Part shown: positions 15,681 through 25,901 of the stretch, piece by piece
How the letters are laid out: each line of letters begins with the position of its first letter
How positions within the stretch are numbered: position 1 is the first letter of the stretch
Program-made: the position numbers and the translations under genes
From: Pseudacidovorax sp.
GTDB lineage: Bacteria > Pseudomonadota > Gammaproteobacteria > Burkholderiales > Burkholderiaceae_C
Direction: 5' to 3'
NCBI RefSeq assembly: GCF_017991995.1
Contig: NZ_JAGOPN010000015.1
Location: 111,947-175,946 of the forward strand
Length of the DNA stretch: 64,000 nucleotides
The notes under the pieces: model-generated
Database searches by the model: none
Seen by the model: only the letters and a program-made list of their open reading frames with translations
Told to the model about the DNA's origin: nothing

Positions 15681-17096
15681 TCAGGCCGCGGCGTGCCCGC
15701 TGGCCGTCTTCAGCCGCAGCGAACTGCACACGCCCGACACCGCCGCGAAGGCGGCCGCCACGCCCAGCGCCACCTCGGGGCCCATGCGCAGGTGCGGGTC
15801 CCACACGCTGAAGATGGTGGCGAGCACCACCGCGCCCACGGTCTGCCCCGTCAGACGCGCCGTACCCAGCATGCCGCTGGCGGCGCCACTGCGGTGCGGC
15901 GGCGGCGCAGTCACGATGGTGTGGTTGTTGGGCGATTGGAAGAGCCCGAAACCCACGCCGCACAGGGCCATGCGCCAGGCGATGTCGCCGTTGGTGGGCG
16001 CATCGGGCAGCAGGGCCAGCAGCGACAGGCCGACGGCCAGCAGGCCCAGGCCGATGCCGCCCAGCAGCCCGTCGGGCACGCGCCCGATCAGGCGGCCCGC
16101 GATGGGCGCGGTGGCCACGATGGCCAGCGGCCACGCGGTCAGCAGCAGGCCGGCCTGCACATGCGTGCGGCCGAAGGCGTCGAGCAGCAGGAAGGGCAGC
16201 GCGATGTAGGCCAGCATCTGCGCCGCGAAGGCACTGACGGAGGTGCCCATGGACAGCGCGAAGACCGGAATGCGCAGCAGGTCCACCGGGAACAGCGGCA
16301 CCCGCATCGACCACTGGCGCCGGATGTAGACCGCGCCGAGCAGCAGGCCGCCAGCCAGCCACAGCCAGCCGTCGAGGCGCCCGCCCGTCTGGCCTTCCTG
16401 CACGCCCAGGCGGTCCACCCCCAGGAAGAAGAGGGAGAACATGCCGATGTTGAGCAGCACGTCAAGCACCCGCATGCGGTCGCCCAGCGCCGGGCCGACG
16501 TTGGCCGGCAGCGCCCGCCAGCCCAGCCACAGCACCGCCACGCCCAGCGGGATGTTGATGGCGAAGAGCCAGGGCCAATCGGCCACCGCCAGCACCGCGG
16601 CCGCCACCGACGGGCCGGCCACCGACGAGGCCGCCACCACCATCGAGTTGATGGCCATGCCCTTGCCGAGCTGGCTGCGCGGATAGGTCAGGCGCACCAG
16701 CGCCGCGTTCACGCTCATCAGCCCGGCCGCACCCACCCCCTGGACGGCGCGCGCCGCAATCAGCCAGCCCAGGCTACTGGACATCAGCGCGCCCAGCGAG
16801 GCCACCGTGAAGAGCGCCATGCCAGCCATATAGACGCGGCGGAAGCCGATCTGCTCGCCCAGCCGCGCCAGCGGCAGCAGCAGCACCAGCGTGGCGATCT
16901 GGTAGGCGTTGACCACCCACACCGCATGGGCCGGGCTGGCGTTGAGCGACCGGGCGATGCCAGGCAGCGCCAGATTGAGGATGGTGCCGTCGAGCACCGA
17001 CACGATCATGGCCACGATGATCACGGCCATCGCGCGGCCGCGCTGCGGTTGCGGCAGGCCGTCGTAGGCCGGGCCCTCGGTCGCCGCCGGGGTCAT
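15681..17096 (-). CDS. MFS exporter, EmrB/QacA (DHA2, 14-helix) type
   Basis: A 471-residue inner-membrane protein of the drug:H+ antiporter-2 group. Helix 1 holds the group motif MIVSVLDGTILNLALPGIAR; motif A follows as LGEQIGFRRVYMAGM, and motif C-like GPSVAAAVLAVADWPWLFAINIPLG lies near residue 155. The number of hydrophobic segments (about 14) fits DHA2. The likely role is export of a hydrophobic drug or metabolite; no adjacent regulator or membrane-fusion partner is present. It converges on the MATE gene, with only a weak GGCC hairpin in the 64-bp gap, and is preceded by ogt with 169 bp between them. Confidence 0.9.
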   Translation of the reverse strand: MTPAATEGPAYDGLPQPQRGRAMAVIIVAMIVSVLDGTILNLALPGIARSLNASPAHAVWVVNAYQIATLVLLLPLARLGEQIGFRRVYMAGMALFTVASLGALMSSSLGWLIAARAVQGVGAAGLMSVNAALVRLTYPRSQLGKGMAINSMVVAASSVAGPSVAAAVLAVADWPWLFAINIPLGVAVLWLGWRALPANVGPALGDRMRVLDVLLNIGMFSLFFLGVDRLGVQEGQTGGRLDGWLWLAGGLLLGAVYIRRQWSMRVPLFPVDLLRIPVFALSMGTSVSAFAAQMLAYIALPFLLLDAFGRTHVQAGLLLTAWPLAIVATAPIAGRLIGRVPDGLLGGIGLGLLAVGLSLLALLPDAPTNGDIAWRMALCGVGFGLFQSPNNHTIVTAPPPHRSGAASGMLGTARLTGQTVGAVVLATIFSVWDPHLRMGPEVALGVAAAFAAVSGVCSSLRLKTASGHAAA

Positions 17097-17265
17097 GCGC
17101 CGCTCCGTGCCGCCAGATCGGGATGCGTGGAGACGATGTCAGGCGGCGGGCAAAGGGAGGGCGTCGGCATCCGGCGATTCTGCGCCGCGCGCCGCCACGG
17201 TGCGCGCCCGCGGGTCGATGGCCGAGTGCGCGCCGGGGTGGTGCGCGCTCGGCAATGCAGGAAGC

Positions 17266-17817
17266 TCAGCGTTCGTCGAAGAGCGGCTCGCTGCCCGAGG
17301 GCCGGGCACCCTCGATGGCCAGCATCCGCAGCTTGAGCAGCGCCCCGCCGGGCGCCGAGAAGCCGCCCGGCCGGCCGTCCGCGCCCAGGATGCGGTGGCA
17401 GGGCACGACCGGCGCGAAGGGGTTGTGGCCCAGGGCCTGGCCCACCGCCCGCGCCCTGCCCTTGCCGCCCAGCGCCTCGGCCAGTTCGCCGTAGGTGCGG
17501 GTCTGGCCAGGCGGGATCTGTCGCGCCAGCGCATAGACGCGACGGTGGAAGTCCGGCACGCCGCGCTCGTCCAGCGGCAGCTCGCACAGGTCGCGCGGCT
17601 CGCCCGCCAGCAGGGCGCGGATGCCGTCGATGGCCTTCAACACCCAGTCGGGGGGCGGCACGGCATACGACGCGTCCGGGCAGCGCCGCAGCAGGTGGGC
17701 CCGCACGCCGCTGACGCTGCCGTCGACCTCGGGCAGCAGCACGCTGCGCAGGCCGGCCTCGCCCCAGGCCAGGCCGCAATGGCCGATGGCGGTGTCGAAG
17801 ACGACGAGGCCGGTCAT
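17266..17817 (-). CDS. ogt: Methylated-DNA-[protein]-cysteine S-methyltransferase
   Basis: A 183-residue suicide DNA-repair protein that transfers O6-alkyl groups from guanine to its own cysteine. The active-site PCHR (Cys140-His141) lies in HNPFAPVVPCHRILGADG. The helix-turn-helix that flips the base is YGELAEALGGKGRARAVGQALGHNP, with its arginine finger at Arg121 or Arg123. The N-terminal ~85 residues form the Ogt-type RNase H-like domain. There is no AraC-like Ada domain, so it is the constitutive type. It sits between two MFS exporters on the same strand with only 21 bp to the upstream one, so it may share its transcript. Confidence 0.93.
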   Translation of the reverse strand: MTGLVVFDTAIGHCGLAWGEAGLRSVLLPEVDGSVSGVRAHLLRRCPDASYAVPPPDWVLKAIDGIRALLAGEPRDLCELPLDERGVPDFHRRVYALARQIPPGQTRTYGELAEALGGKGRARAVGQALGHNPFAPVVPCHRILGADGRPGGFSAPGGALLKLRMLAIEGARPSGSEPLFDER

Positions 17818-17838
17818 CCCAGGCTCCGGTTCAGGCGA

Positions 17839-19047
17839 TCAAGCCGGCGATGGCAGCCGTCGGCCGCGCACGCCCAGCGTCACCAGCGTGAGCGTCAGCG
17901 ACAGGTACAGCCCCGCCGCCATGCCCAGCACCATCGGCAGCGGCCGGCCGTCGTTGAACAGGCTGACCACCGCCATGCCCACCGCGCCGCCCAGCATCTG
18001 CAAGGTACCCATCAGGGCCGCCGCCGTGCCGGCGATGGCGCCGTGGTTCTCCAGCGCCAGCACCGCGGTGGTCGGAATCACCAGCCCCATGAAGGCGCTG
18101 GCCACGAAGTACAGGCCGATGAGCACGGCCAGCGAATCGCCCCCCGTCAGGTAGTGGGCCAGCATCAGGCTGATGGCGACGCTGGCGCCCACGACGCCCA
18201 CGCGCACCAGCGGCACCAGGCCGAAGCGGGCCGACAGCCGGCCGTTGAGCTGCGCCGCGCCGAAAAAGGCCGCCGCGTTCACGCCGAAGGCGATGCTGTA
18301 CTGCGTGGGCGTGAGGCCGTAGTGGCCGATCATCACGAAAGAGGACGTCGACAGGTAGATGAAGAAGCCCATCATCGCGAAGCCGCCGATGAAGACCAGG
18401 CCGAGGAAGTGCGCGTCCAGCAGCAGCCGGCCGTAGGCGCGCAGGGCGCTGCCCAGGCTGCTTTCCACGCGGGCCGAGGGCGGCCGCGTTTCTTCCAGGC
18501 TGAAGGCCAGCAGCGCCAGCCCGGCCACCGCAGCCACGGCGATGGCCCAGAAGACGGCACGCCAGCCCGCCACCGCGATCACGCCGCTGCCGGCCAGAGG
18601 CGCCAGGATGGGCGAGACGCTGAACACCAGCATCAGCAGCGACATCAGCCGCGCCGCATCGGGCCCGGTGTGCAGGTCGCGCACCACGGCGCGCGGGATC
18701 GCCATGCCCGCCGCCGCGCCCAGGCCCTGGACGAAGCGCAGCACGATCAGCGTGTGGATGTCGGTGGCCAGCGCGCAGCCCACGCTGGCCAGCGCGAACA
18801 GCGCCATGCCGAAGAACATGGGCGGCCGCCGGCCCACCATGTCCGACACCGGGCCGTAGAGCAACTGGCCGATGCCGATGGAGATGAAGAACACCGTCAG
18901 GCTCAGCTGCGCAGTGCCGAAGTCGGTGCCCAGCTGTTGGCCGATGGCCGGCAGCGCCGGGAGGTACATGTCGATGGCGAAGGGGCCGATGGCCGAGAGC
19001 AGGCCGAGGACGACGGCGATGCGGAGGAACCGGGGAGACGAAGACAT
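17839..19047 (-). CDS. Bcr/CflA family MFS exporter
   Basis: A 402-residue, 12-helix inner-membrane transporter of the DHA1 Bcr/CflA subgroup (bicyclomycin, sulfonamide or chloramphenicol export in known members). The subgroup signature is helix 1, LSAIGPFAIDMYLPALPAIGQQL, followed by ISIGIGQLLYGPVSDMVGRRPPM (motif A) and FVQGLGAAAGMAIPRAVVRDL. ATG 19047 (MSSSPRFLRI) is the natural start just before the first helix, although the frame is open further upstream. The gap to the next upstream gene (19048-19196) shows no recognisable regulatory element. It is probably the first gene of a bcr-ogt unit. Confidence 0.92.
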   Translation of the reverse strand: MSSSPRFLRIAVVLGLLSAIGPFAIDMYLPALPAIGQQLGTDFGTAQLSLTVFFISIGIGQLLYGPVSDMVGRRPPMFFGMALFALASVGCALATDIHTLIVLRFVQGLGAAAGMAIPRAVVRDLHTGPDAARLMSLLMLVFSVSPILAPLAGSGVIAVAGWRAVFWAIAVAAVAGLALLAFSLEETRPPSARVESSLGSALRAYGRLLLDAHFLGLVFIGGFAMMGFFIYLSTSSFVMIGHYGLTPTQYSIAFGVNAAAFFGAAQLNGRLSARFGLVPLVRVGVVGASVAISLMLAHYLTGGDSLAVLIGLYFVASAFMGLVIPTTAVLALENHGAIAGTAAALMGTLQMLGGAVGMAVVSLFNDGRPLPMVLGMAAGLYLSLTLTLVTLGVRGRRLPSPA

Positions 19048-19196
19048 AGGCGGCGCATTCTCCCGGCTTGGGCACGAGGCTGCCCGTCGACCCGGCTGCG
19101 GCCCCGGGCTGTCACGGGCATTGCGTCGGCCGTGACCGAGGCCGGCGCGCTGCGGGCATGCCGCGCTGGCAGGGCCCTCGCCGCTGCGCCGCCGCC

Positions 19197-20272
<1,076 letters not shown>

Positions 20273-20276
<4 letters not shown>

Positions 20277-21121
20277 CCCTTCACCGCGCCGGCCGTCAGC
20301 CCGCGCACAAAATACTTGCCTGCCACCACGTAGACGAAGAGCGTCGGCAGCGCAGCGATCAGCGCCGCGGCCATGTCCACGTTGTATTCCTTGACCGAGC
20401 TGGTGGTGTTGGCCAGGTTGTTCAGGCCCACCGTCACCGGCTTGCTGTCGGCGCCGGAGAACACCACGCCGTAGAGGAAGTCGTTCCAGATCGCCGTGAA
20501 CTGCCAGATCACCGTCACCACCAGGATGGGCACCGACAGCGGCAGCACGATGCGCCGGAAGATCTGCCAGAAGCTGGCACCGTCGAGCATGGCCGCCTTG
20601 ATCAGCTCCGGCGGCAGGCCCACGTAGTAGTTGCGGAAGAACAGCGTGGTGGTGGGCAGCCCGGCCAGCAGGTGCATGAGGATCAGGCCCCAGATGGAGC
20701 TGGCGATACCCAGCCAGCCCAGCACCTGGCTCATGGGCAGCAGCACCACCTGCATGGGCATGAAGACGCCGAAGAGCATCAGCGCGAACATCGTCTCGCT
20801 GCCGCGGAAGCGCCACTGCGCCAGCACGTAGCCGTTGAGCGCGCCCAGCAGCGTGGAGAGGGCCACCGCCGGCACCACCATCAGCACCGAGTTCATGAAG
20901 AAGGGCTGCAGGCCGCGGCAGTCGGTGCCGGTGCAGGCGGAGCTCCAGGCCTTGGTCCACGCCTCGAAGGTGGGATGCGTGGGCAGCGCCACCATGCTGG
21001 TGGCCCGCACCTGGTCCATGTCCTTGAAGGAGGTGACCAGCATCACGTACAGCGGCGCCAGGAAGTAGGCCGCGAAGAGCAGCAGCAGCGCCCAGAGGAT
21101 GGTGCGGTGAACGACGCGCAT
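20273..21121 (-). CDS. gtsC: Sugar ABC transporter permease (MalG-like)
   Basis: A 282-residue inner-membrane permease with six helices. Its cytoplasmic coupling loop, EAA motif LPPELIKAAMLDGASFWQIFRRIVLPLS, is in the usual place between helices 4 and 5. The N-terminus TILWALLLLFAAYFLAPLYVMLVTSFK and the disulfide-capable CTGTDC stretch in the first periplasmic loop resemble the GtsC proteins of the Pseudomonas glucose/mannose system. It forms the translocation channel with the preceding permease, and its stop overlaps the ATPase start. The sugar specificity is inferred from the binding protein. Confidence 0.88.
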
Positions 21122-21131
21122 GGGTGTGTCC

Positions 21132-22013
21132 TCAGCCCTTCTTGGTCCGCAGTTCGGAGTACAGGTACGGCACCACCACCGCCGCCACGGTGGCCAGCAT
21201 GACGGTGGCGCTGGCCGCGCCCAGGCCGATCTGCCCGCGGGTGAAGGCCATGGCGTACATGAAGGTGGCCGGCAGGTCGGTGGCGAAGCCCGGGCCGCCC
21301 GCAGTGAGCGCCATCACCAGGTCGAAGCTCTTGATGGCCAGGTGGCTCACCACCAGCACGGTGCTGAAGAACACCGGCCGCAGGCTGGGGATGATGATGC
21401 GCCAGTAGATGCGCGGCAGGCTGGCACCGTCCACCTGCGCCGCCTTGATGATGGCGTCGTCGATGCCGCGCAGCGCCGCCAGGAAGAGCGCCATGACGAA
21501 GCCTGCGCTCTGCCACACACCTGCGATCACCACGCAGTAGATGGCGCGGTCGGGGTCGACCAGCCAGTCGAAGCTGAAGCCGGCGAAGCCCCAGGACTGC
21601 ATCAGGTGCTCCAGCCCCATGCCGGGGTTGAGCATCCACTTCCAGGCCGTGCCGGTGACGATGGCCGAGATGGCCATGGGGTACAGGTATACCGTGCGCA
21701 GCACGCCCTCGGCGCGGATCTTCTGGTCGAGCAGGATGGCCAGCAGAAGGCCCAGCAAAGTGCTGCCGCCGATGAAGAGCACGCCGAAGATCAGCATGTT
21801 CGTCATCGCGACACGGAAGCGTTCGTTCTCCCACAGCGTGAGGTAGTGGTCCAGCCCGGCGAAGTCGTAGTTGGGCAGCAGCCGCGACTCCGACACCGAC
21901 AGGTAGCCGTTCCAGGCGATCAGCCCGTAGATGAACAGGAAAGCCAGCACAAAGCTGGGCGCGATGACCAGCTTGGGCAGCCAGGGCGTGGGCAGGCGGG
22001 AAGGCGCGGACAT
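21132..22013 (-). CDS. gtsB: Sugar ABC transporter permease (MalF-like)
   Basis: A 293-residue, six-helix inner-membrane permease. Helix 1 is PKLVIAPSFVLAFLFIYGLIAWNGYLSVSESRLLPNY in continuous sequence around residues 12-48, and the EAA coupling motif is LRGIDDAIIKAAQVDGASLPRIYWRIIIPSLRP. It pairs with the MalG-like permease 10 bp downstream to form the membrane pore. Its start (ATG 22013) lies 90 bp after the binding-protein gene; that gap holds no obvious terminator, so all four genes probably share one transcript, with binding protein levels set independently. Confidence 0.88.
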   Translation of the reverse strand: MSAPSRLPTPWLPKLVIAPSFVLAFLFIYGLIAWNGYLSVSESRLLPNYDFAGLDHYLTLWENERFRVAMTNMLIFGVLFIGGSTLLGLLLAILLDQKIRAEGVLRTVYLYPMAISAIVTGTAWKWMLNPGMGLEHLMQSWGFAGFSFDWLVDPDRAIYCVVIAGVWQSAGFVMALFLAALRGIDDAIIKAAQVDGASLPRIYWRIIIPSLRPVFFSTVLVVSHLAIKSFDLVMALTAGGPGFATDLPATFMYAMAFTRGQIGLGAASATVMLATVAAVVVPYLYSELRTKKG

Positions 22014-22103
22014 GGGGGCTCCCTGGTCGGTCGATTGCGCGGCAGGCCCCGGCGCGCGCGGCGCCCGGAGGCCTTGCCCTTCATTCAGGCGTGCGGATGC
22101 CTC

Positions 22104-23366
22104 TCAGCGGGCCTTGGCCGCGGCCGCGATCTTGGCAACGGCGTCCTGCGCGCTCATCTTGTCGCTGTTCCAGTACTGGCTCACGGCGTCCTTCAAGGCG
22201 CCTTCTACGGCCGAGGGCACCGCCATGCTGTGCGCCGCGCTGGGCACCAGGGCGCCCGACTTGGCGGTGGCCGCGAAGTCCTTGGCCGAGAGCTTGGCGC
22301 AGTCGTCGAACTTGTCCATGGGCACGTCCAGCCGCACCGGGATCGAGCCCTTGGCCAGGCTGAAGGTCTCCTGGAAGGCCGGTGACATGATGGCCTCGGC
22401 CAGGTCGTTCTGGGCCTTGATGCGGTCGTCGCCCTTGACCTTGAACATGGCGAAGGAATCGATGTTGAAGGTGAAGGCCTGCGCGGTGCCCGGCGCGGCC
22501 ATGCACAGGAAGTCGGTGCCCGGCTTCTTGCCCGCGGCCACGAATTCGCCCTTGGCCCAGTCGCCCATGAACTGCATGCCGGCCTCCCCCTTGATGACCA
22601 TCGCGGTGGCCAGGTTCCAGTCGCGGCCGGATGCGGCCTTGTCGGTGTACGGCTTGATGCGCTTGAAGGTCTCGGCGGCCTTGATCATGGTGGGGCTCTT
22701 GAGCGCCTCCTGGTCCAGTTGCACCAGCGCCTTGCGGTAGAAGTCGGCGCCGCCCACGCCCAGCACCACCGTCTCGAAGGTGGTGAAGTCCTGCCAGGGC
22801 TGTCCGCCGTGGGCCACGGGCGTGATGCCGGCCTTCTGCAGCGCGTCGGCGGTGGCGAAGAACTCGTCCCAGGTGGTGGGCGCCTTGGCCTTCGCCTTCT
22901 TCAGCGCCTCGGGATTGATCCACAGCCAGTTCACGCGGTGCACGTTGACCGGCGCGGCCACGTAGTTGCCCTTGTATTTCATGATGGCGGCCACGGTGGG
23001 CGGCAGCGCGGCGTCCCACTTGTTGGCCTTGGCCACGCCGTCGATGCTGGTCAGCACGCCTTCTCGCGCCCATTCCTGGATGGCCGGGCCCTTGATCTGG
23101 GCGGCCGAGGGTGCGTTGCCCGACACCACGCGTGACTTCAGCACCGTCATGGCCGAATCGCCACCCCCGCCGGCCACCGCGAAGTCCTTCCAGGTGTCGC
23201 CCTTGGCCTGCAGCGTGGCCTTGAGCGCGGCCGCGGCCTTGGCCTCGCCGCCGCTGGTCCAGTAGTGCAGCACCTCGACCTCGCCGGCCTGGGCGGCACC
23301 GGCCAGCGCCAGCAATGCGGCCGCGGCGGCGGTGCGGGTGATGGAAGCAGTCGGATGGTTGCGCAT
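22104..23366 (-). CDS. gtsA: Sugar ABC transporter substrate-binding protein (GtsA-like)
   Basis: A 420-residue periplasmic receptor with a standard signal peptide (cleavage likely after AAQA, about residue 27). The mature start VEVLHYWTSGGEAKAAAALK, then VAGGGGDSAMTVLKSRVVSGN and AQIKGPAIQEWA, closely matches the Pseudomonas glucose/mannose receptor GtsA as I remember it. The cleft region has NVHRVNWLWINPEAL and GEAGMQFMGDWAKGEF. AAGGAG lies 8 bases before ATG 23366. It should capture glucose, mannose or a related sugar. The operon is divergent from a two-component system, with a palindrome in the shared promoter region. Confidence 0.9.
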   Translation of the reverse strand: MRNHPTASITRTAAAAALLALAGAAQAGEVEVLHYWTSGGEAKAAAALKATLQAKGDTWKDFAVAGGGGDSAMTVLKSRVVSGNAPSAAQIKGPAIQEWAREGVLTSIDGVAKANKWDAALPPTVAAIMKYKGNYVAAPVNVHRVNWLWINPEALKKAKAKAPTTWDEFFATADALQKAGITPVAHGGQPWQDFTTFETVVLGVGGADFYRKALVQLDQEALKSPTMIKAAETFKRIKPYTDKAASGRDWNLATAMVIKGEAGMQFMGDWAKGEFVAAGKKPGTDFLCMAAPGTAQAFTFNIDSFAMFKVKGDDRIKAQNDLAEAIMSPAFQETFSLAKGSIPVRLDVPMDKFDDCAKLSAKDFAATAKSGALVPSAAHSMAVPSAVEGALKDAVSQYWNSDKMSAQDAVAKIAAAAKAR

Positions 23367-23432
23367 GGCCAGGTCTCCTTAAGTCGCCCCGCGGGGCCGT
23401 TGAGTGGTCGGCGTCGTCGCCGCGGCCGGATT

Positions 23433-23449
23433 ATTAAAGTCTCTTTAAT
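23433..23449. promoter_or_regulatory. Palindrome ATTAAAG-TCT-CTTTAAT between the sugar transporter and its two-component system
   Basis: Seven-base perfect arms with a 3-base spacer lie in a short A+T-rich island (23430-23470), which contrasts with the surrounding G+C-rich DNA. It is 67 bp from the gtsA start and 60 bp from the response-regulator start. It is the best candidate in the intergenic region for the regulator's own binding site. Confidence 0.5.
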
Positions 23450-23508
23450 TTATTAATCTAAGGTTAAACCCGAGGCCGAAGCGGCCCTGCTTCGTTAATC
23501 TAGTCGCC

Positions 23509-24207
23509 ATGCACATCCTGCTTGCCGAAGACGACGCCCTGCTGGCCGACGGACTGGCGGCCCAGCTGAAGGGCGCCGGCTTCGCGGTGGAGCACGCGCC
23601 CAACGGCGCCGTGGCCGAATACCTGCTGGGCCGCCATGCCTTCGACCTCGCCATCCTCGACCTGGGCCTACCACTGCTGGACGGCCTGAGCCTGCTGCGC
23701 AAGGTGCGCACCGAGCAGCCGCTGCTGCCCATCGTCGTGCTCACCGCGCGCGACAGCCTGGAGGACCGCGTGAGCGGCCTGCAGGCCGGCGCCGACGACT
23801 ATGTGACCAAGCCCTTCGACTTTCCCGAGCTGGAGGCGCGGCTGCATGCCCTGCTGCGCCGCACCCGCGCGCGCGGCAGCGGCCTGCAGGTCGGCGGAAT
23901 GCTGCTGGACCGCGACAACCGCCGCGCTACCGTGGGCGGCGAGGCCATCGAGCTGAGCGGCCGTGAATGGACCATGCTGGAACTGCTGGCCGAGCGCGCT
24001 GGCGAGGTCGTGACCAAGGACGAGATCGTGCGTGCCTGGATGGGCGACGAGGGCGACAGTGCCGCCGTGGGCAATGCCGTGGAGGTCTACGTGCACAAGC
24101 TGCGGCGCAAGCTGGAGAAGCCGGGCCTGGTGATCCGCACGGTGCGCGGGCTGGGCTACCTGCTCGAAAGCCCGGCGCCGGGGCCGACTGCGGGCGCGCG
24201 TGGCTGA
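23509..24207 (+). CDS. OmpR-family response regulator
   Basis: A 232-residue two-component regulator. The receiver domain (1-~115) has the acidic pair Glu7-Asp8-Asp9, phospho-acceptor Asp51 (LAILDLGLP), Thr79 and Lys101 (VTKPF). A C-terminal winged helix (about 125-225) has LSGREWTMLELLAERAGEVVTKDEI and VEVYVHKLRRKLEKPGLVIRTVRGLGYLL. It resembles TctD/QseB-type regulators. Its gene overlaps the sensor kinase by 8 bases and is divergent from the sugar transporter, so it probably controls that operon, by analogy with GltR-GtrS beside gts genes in Pseudomonas. The analogy is positional, not a sequence match. Confidence 0.92.
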   Translation: MHILLAEDDALLADGLAAQLKGAGFAVEHAPNGAVAEYLLGRHAFDLAILDLGLPLLDGLSLLRKVRTEQPLLPIVVLTARDSLEDRVSGLQAGADDYVTKPFDFPELEARLHALLRRTRARGSGLQVGGMLLDRDNRRATVGGEAIELSGREWTMLELLAERAGEVVTKDEIVRAWMGDEGDSAAVGNAVEVYVHKLRRKLEKPGLVIRTVRGLGYLLESPAPGPTAGARG

Positions 24208-25765
24208 GTCGCCCTCCCCCGCGCCCGGCCGCTTCGCGCCCACCCTGCGCCGCCAGCTGCTGCTGTGGCTGCTGCTGCCCCAGCTGGTGTTGTGGCTGGC
24301 CGGCGGATTGGCGGCCTACCAGCTGGCGGAGCGCTACACCAATGCGGCTGTGGACGCGAGCCTGCTGCAGGCCTCGCGCGCCCTCGCCCGCCAGCTGCGC
24401 CCGCTGGACAACGGCCTGCTGATCGACTTTCCTCGCGCCGCGCAGGACGTGCTGGAAGCCGACCCCGACGACCGGCTGCACTACATGGTCAGCACGCCGC
24501 CCGGCGCCTTCATCCTGGGCAACCACCAGCTGCCGCTGCCGCCGGCCGCCGTGATGGCCCGGCCGCCCATTGGTCAGCCCTACTTCTACGATGCGCTGCT
24601 GCCGCCCGCCAACGACGAGGTCGGCACGCGCCAGCCGCTGCGCGTGGCCGCCCTCTTCCTGCGCCAGGGCGGCCGCGACGACCCCGACGCGGTGCTGCTG
24701 GTGCAGGTGGCGCGCAGCCGCACCAGCCGCGAGGAACTGGCGCGGGGCATCCTTTGGGACACGCTGCTGCCCCTGGCCGGCCTGATCCTGCTGATGACCA
24801 CGGTGATCTGGCTGGGCATCCGTGCCGGCCTGGCGCCGCTGCTGCGCCTGCGCCGCGAAGTGGAAGGCCGCGCGCCCACCGACCTCGCCCCGATCCGCCT
24901 CGACGCCGCGCCGGGCGAGGTGCGCGCGCTGGTGATGGCAGTCAACGGCCTGCTGGCCGCAGTCCAGCACAACCTGGCGCAGCAGAAGCGCTTCATCAGC
25001 GATGCCGCGCACCAGATGCGCACGCCGCTGGCCGGCCTCAAGTCGCAGGCCGAAGTGGCGCTGGCCCTGGCCGGCGACGAGGCCCAGCGCGAGCGCCTGC
25101 GCCGCGTGCACGAGAGCGCCGACCGCAGCGCGCACCTGGTCAACCAGCTGCTCACCCTGGCGCGCGCCGAGCCCGACACCGCCGCAGCCCGGGGCTCGCC
25201 GGTGGACCTGCGGGCGCTGGCGCAGGAGCTCACCGCCACGCTGGTGCCGCGGGCGCTGCGCGAGGGCATCGACCTGGGCTTTGCGCCCGTGGAGGAAGAA
25301 GGAAGCCCGGTGGATGAGATCGCGGCAAATGCTTCCGACGCCGCCGGCAATGGCGATGCCAATGCCGACGAAACGATGGACTCCGCCGCAATCGCCGCGC
25401 CCGCCGCGGCGTCACCTCTCATCGTCGTCGGCCATGCCTGGCTGCTGCGCGAGGCCCTCAGCAACCTGATCGACAACGCCCTGCGCTACGCCGGACGTGG
25501 CGCGGTCGTGACGGTGGATGTTCAGCGCGAGGGCGACGAGGCCGTGCTGAGCGTCACCGACGACGGCCCGGGCATCGCGCCCGAGGACCTGCCACGCGTC
25601 TTCGAGCGCTTCGTGCGCGCCACCGACCAGGGCAACGGCTGCGGCCTGGGCCTGCCGATCGTGAAGGAGATCGTGGAGCGCCAGGGTGGGCGCGTGACGC
25701 TGACGCCGGTCCAGCCGCGCGGGCTGTGCGCCCGCATCCATCTGCCGCTTGCGCTGACAACCTGA
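24200..25765 (+). CDS. Sensor histidine kinase (TctE-like, 2CSK_N sensor domain)
   Basis: A 521-residue inner-membrane kinase. Helices at ~18-40 and ~188-208 flank a periplasmic sensor of ~145 residues like that of TctE/QseC kinases. The H-box FISDAAHQMRTPLAGL places the phosphorylated residue at His271. The N-box is NLIDNALRYA, and the G boxes are DDGPGIAP and GCGLGLPIV. Between the dimerisation helices and the N-box lies an unusual acidic Ala/Asp/Glu-rich stretch (about residues 355-410), probably a disordered insertion. Start is GTG 24200, inside the regulator's last codons. Partner of the upstream response regulator; the signal may be an extracytoplasmic sugar or carboxylate. Confidence 0.9.
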   Translation: MAESPSPAPGRFAPTLRRQLLLWLLLPQLVLWLAGGLAAYQLAERYTNAAVDASLLQASRALARQLRPLDNGLLIDFPRAAQDVLEADPDDRLHYMVSTPPGAFILGNHQLPLPPAAVMARPPIGQPYFYDALLPPANDEVGTRQPLRVAALFLRQGGRDDPDAVLLVQVARSRTSREELARGILWDTLLPLAGLILLMTTVIWLGIRAGLAPLLRLRREVEGRAPTDLAPIRLDAAPGEVRALVMAVNGLLAAVQHNLAQQKRFISDAAHQMRTPLAGLKSQAEVALALAGDEAQRERLRRVHESADRSAHLVNQLLTLARAEPDTAAARGSPVDLRALAQELTATLVPRALREGIDLGFAPVEEEGSPVDEIAANASDAAGNGDANADETMDSAAIAAPAAASPLIVVGHAWLLREALSNLIDNALRYAGRGAVVTVDVQREGDEAVLSVTDDGPGIAPEDLPRVFERFVRATDQGNGCGLGLPIVKEIVERQGGRVTLTPVQPRGLCARIHLPLALTT

Positions 25766-25803
25766 AACCTCGCGCCGCGGCCAATGCCGGCCGATCGTTC
25801 AAG

Positions 25804-25870
25804 AACCGTTCGGGCTGAGCCTGTCGAAGCCGGGGCACAAGCCCTTCGCCCCGCTCAGAGCGACAGCGTC
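25804..25870. repeat. REP-like palindromic repeat unit
   Basis: The 136-bp gap between the kinase and LysR genes holds ACCGTTCGGGCTGAG followed by CCTGTCGAAG, and after a short spacer a degenerate inverted partner (AGCCCTTCG ... CTCAGAGCGA). The core TTCGGGCTGAGCCTGTCGAAG type is a common REP-like repeat in Burkholderiales as I know them. The first 15 bases recur exactly at 63875-63889. Confidence 0.75.
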
Positions 25871-25901
25871 GAGTGACCAGGATTGCGCGCAAAGACAGCG
25901 C

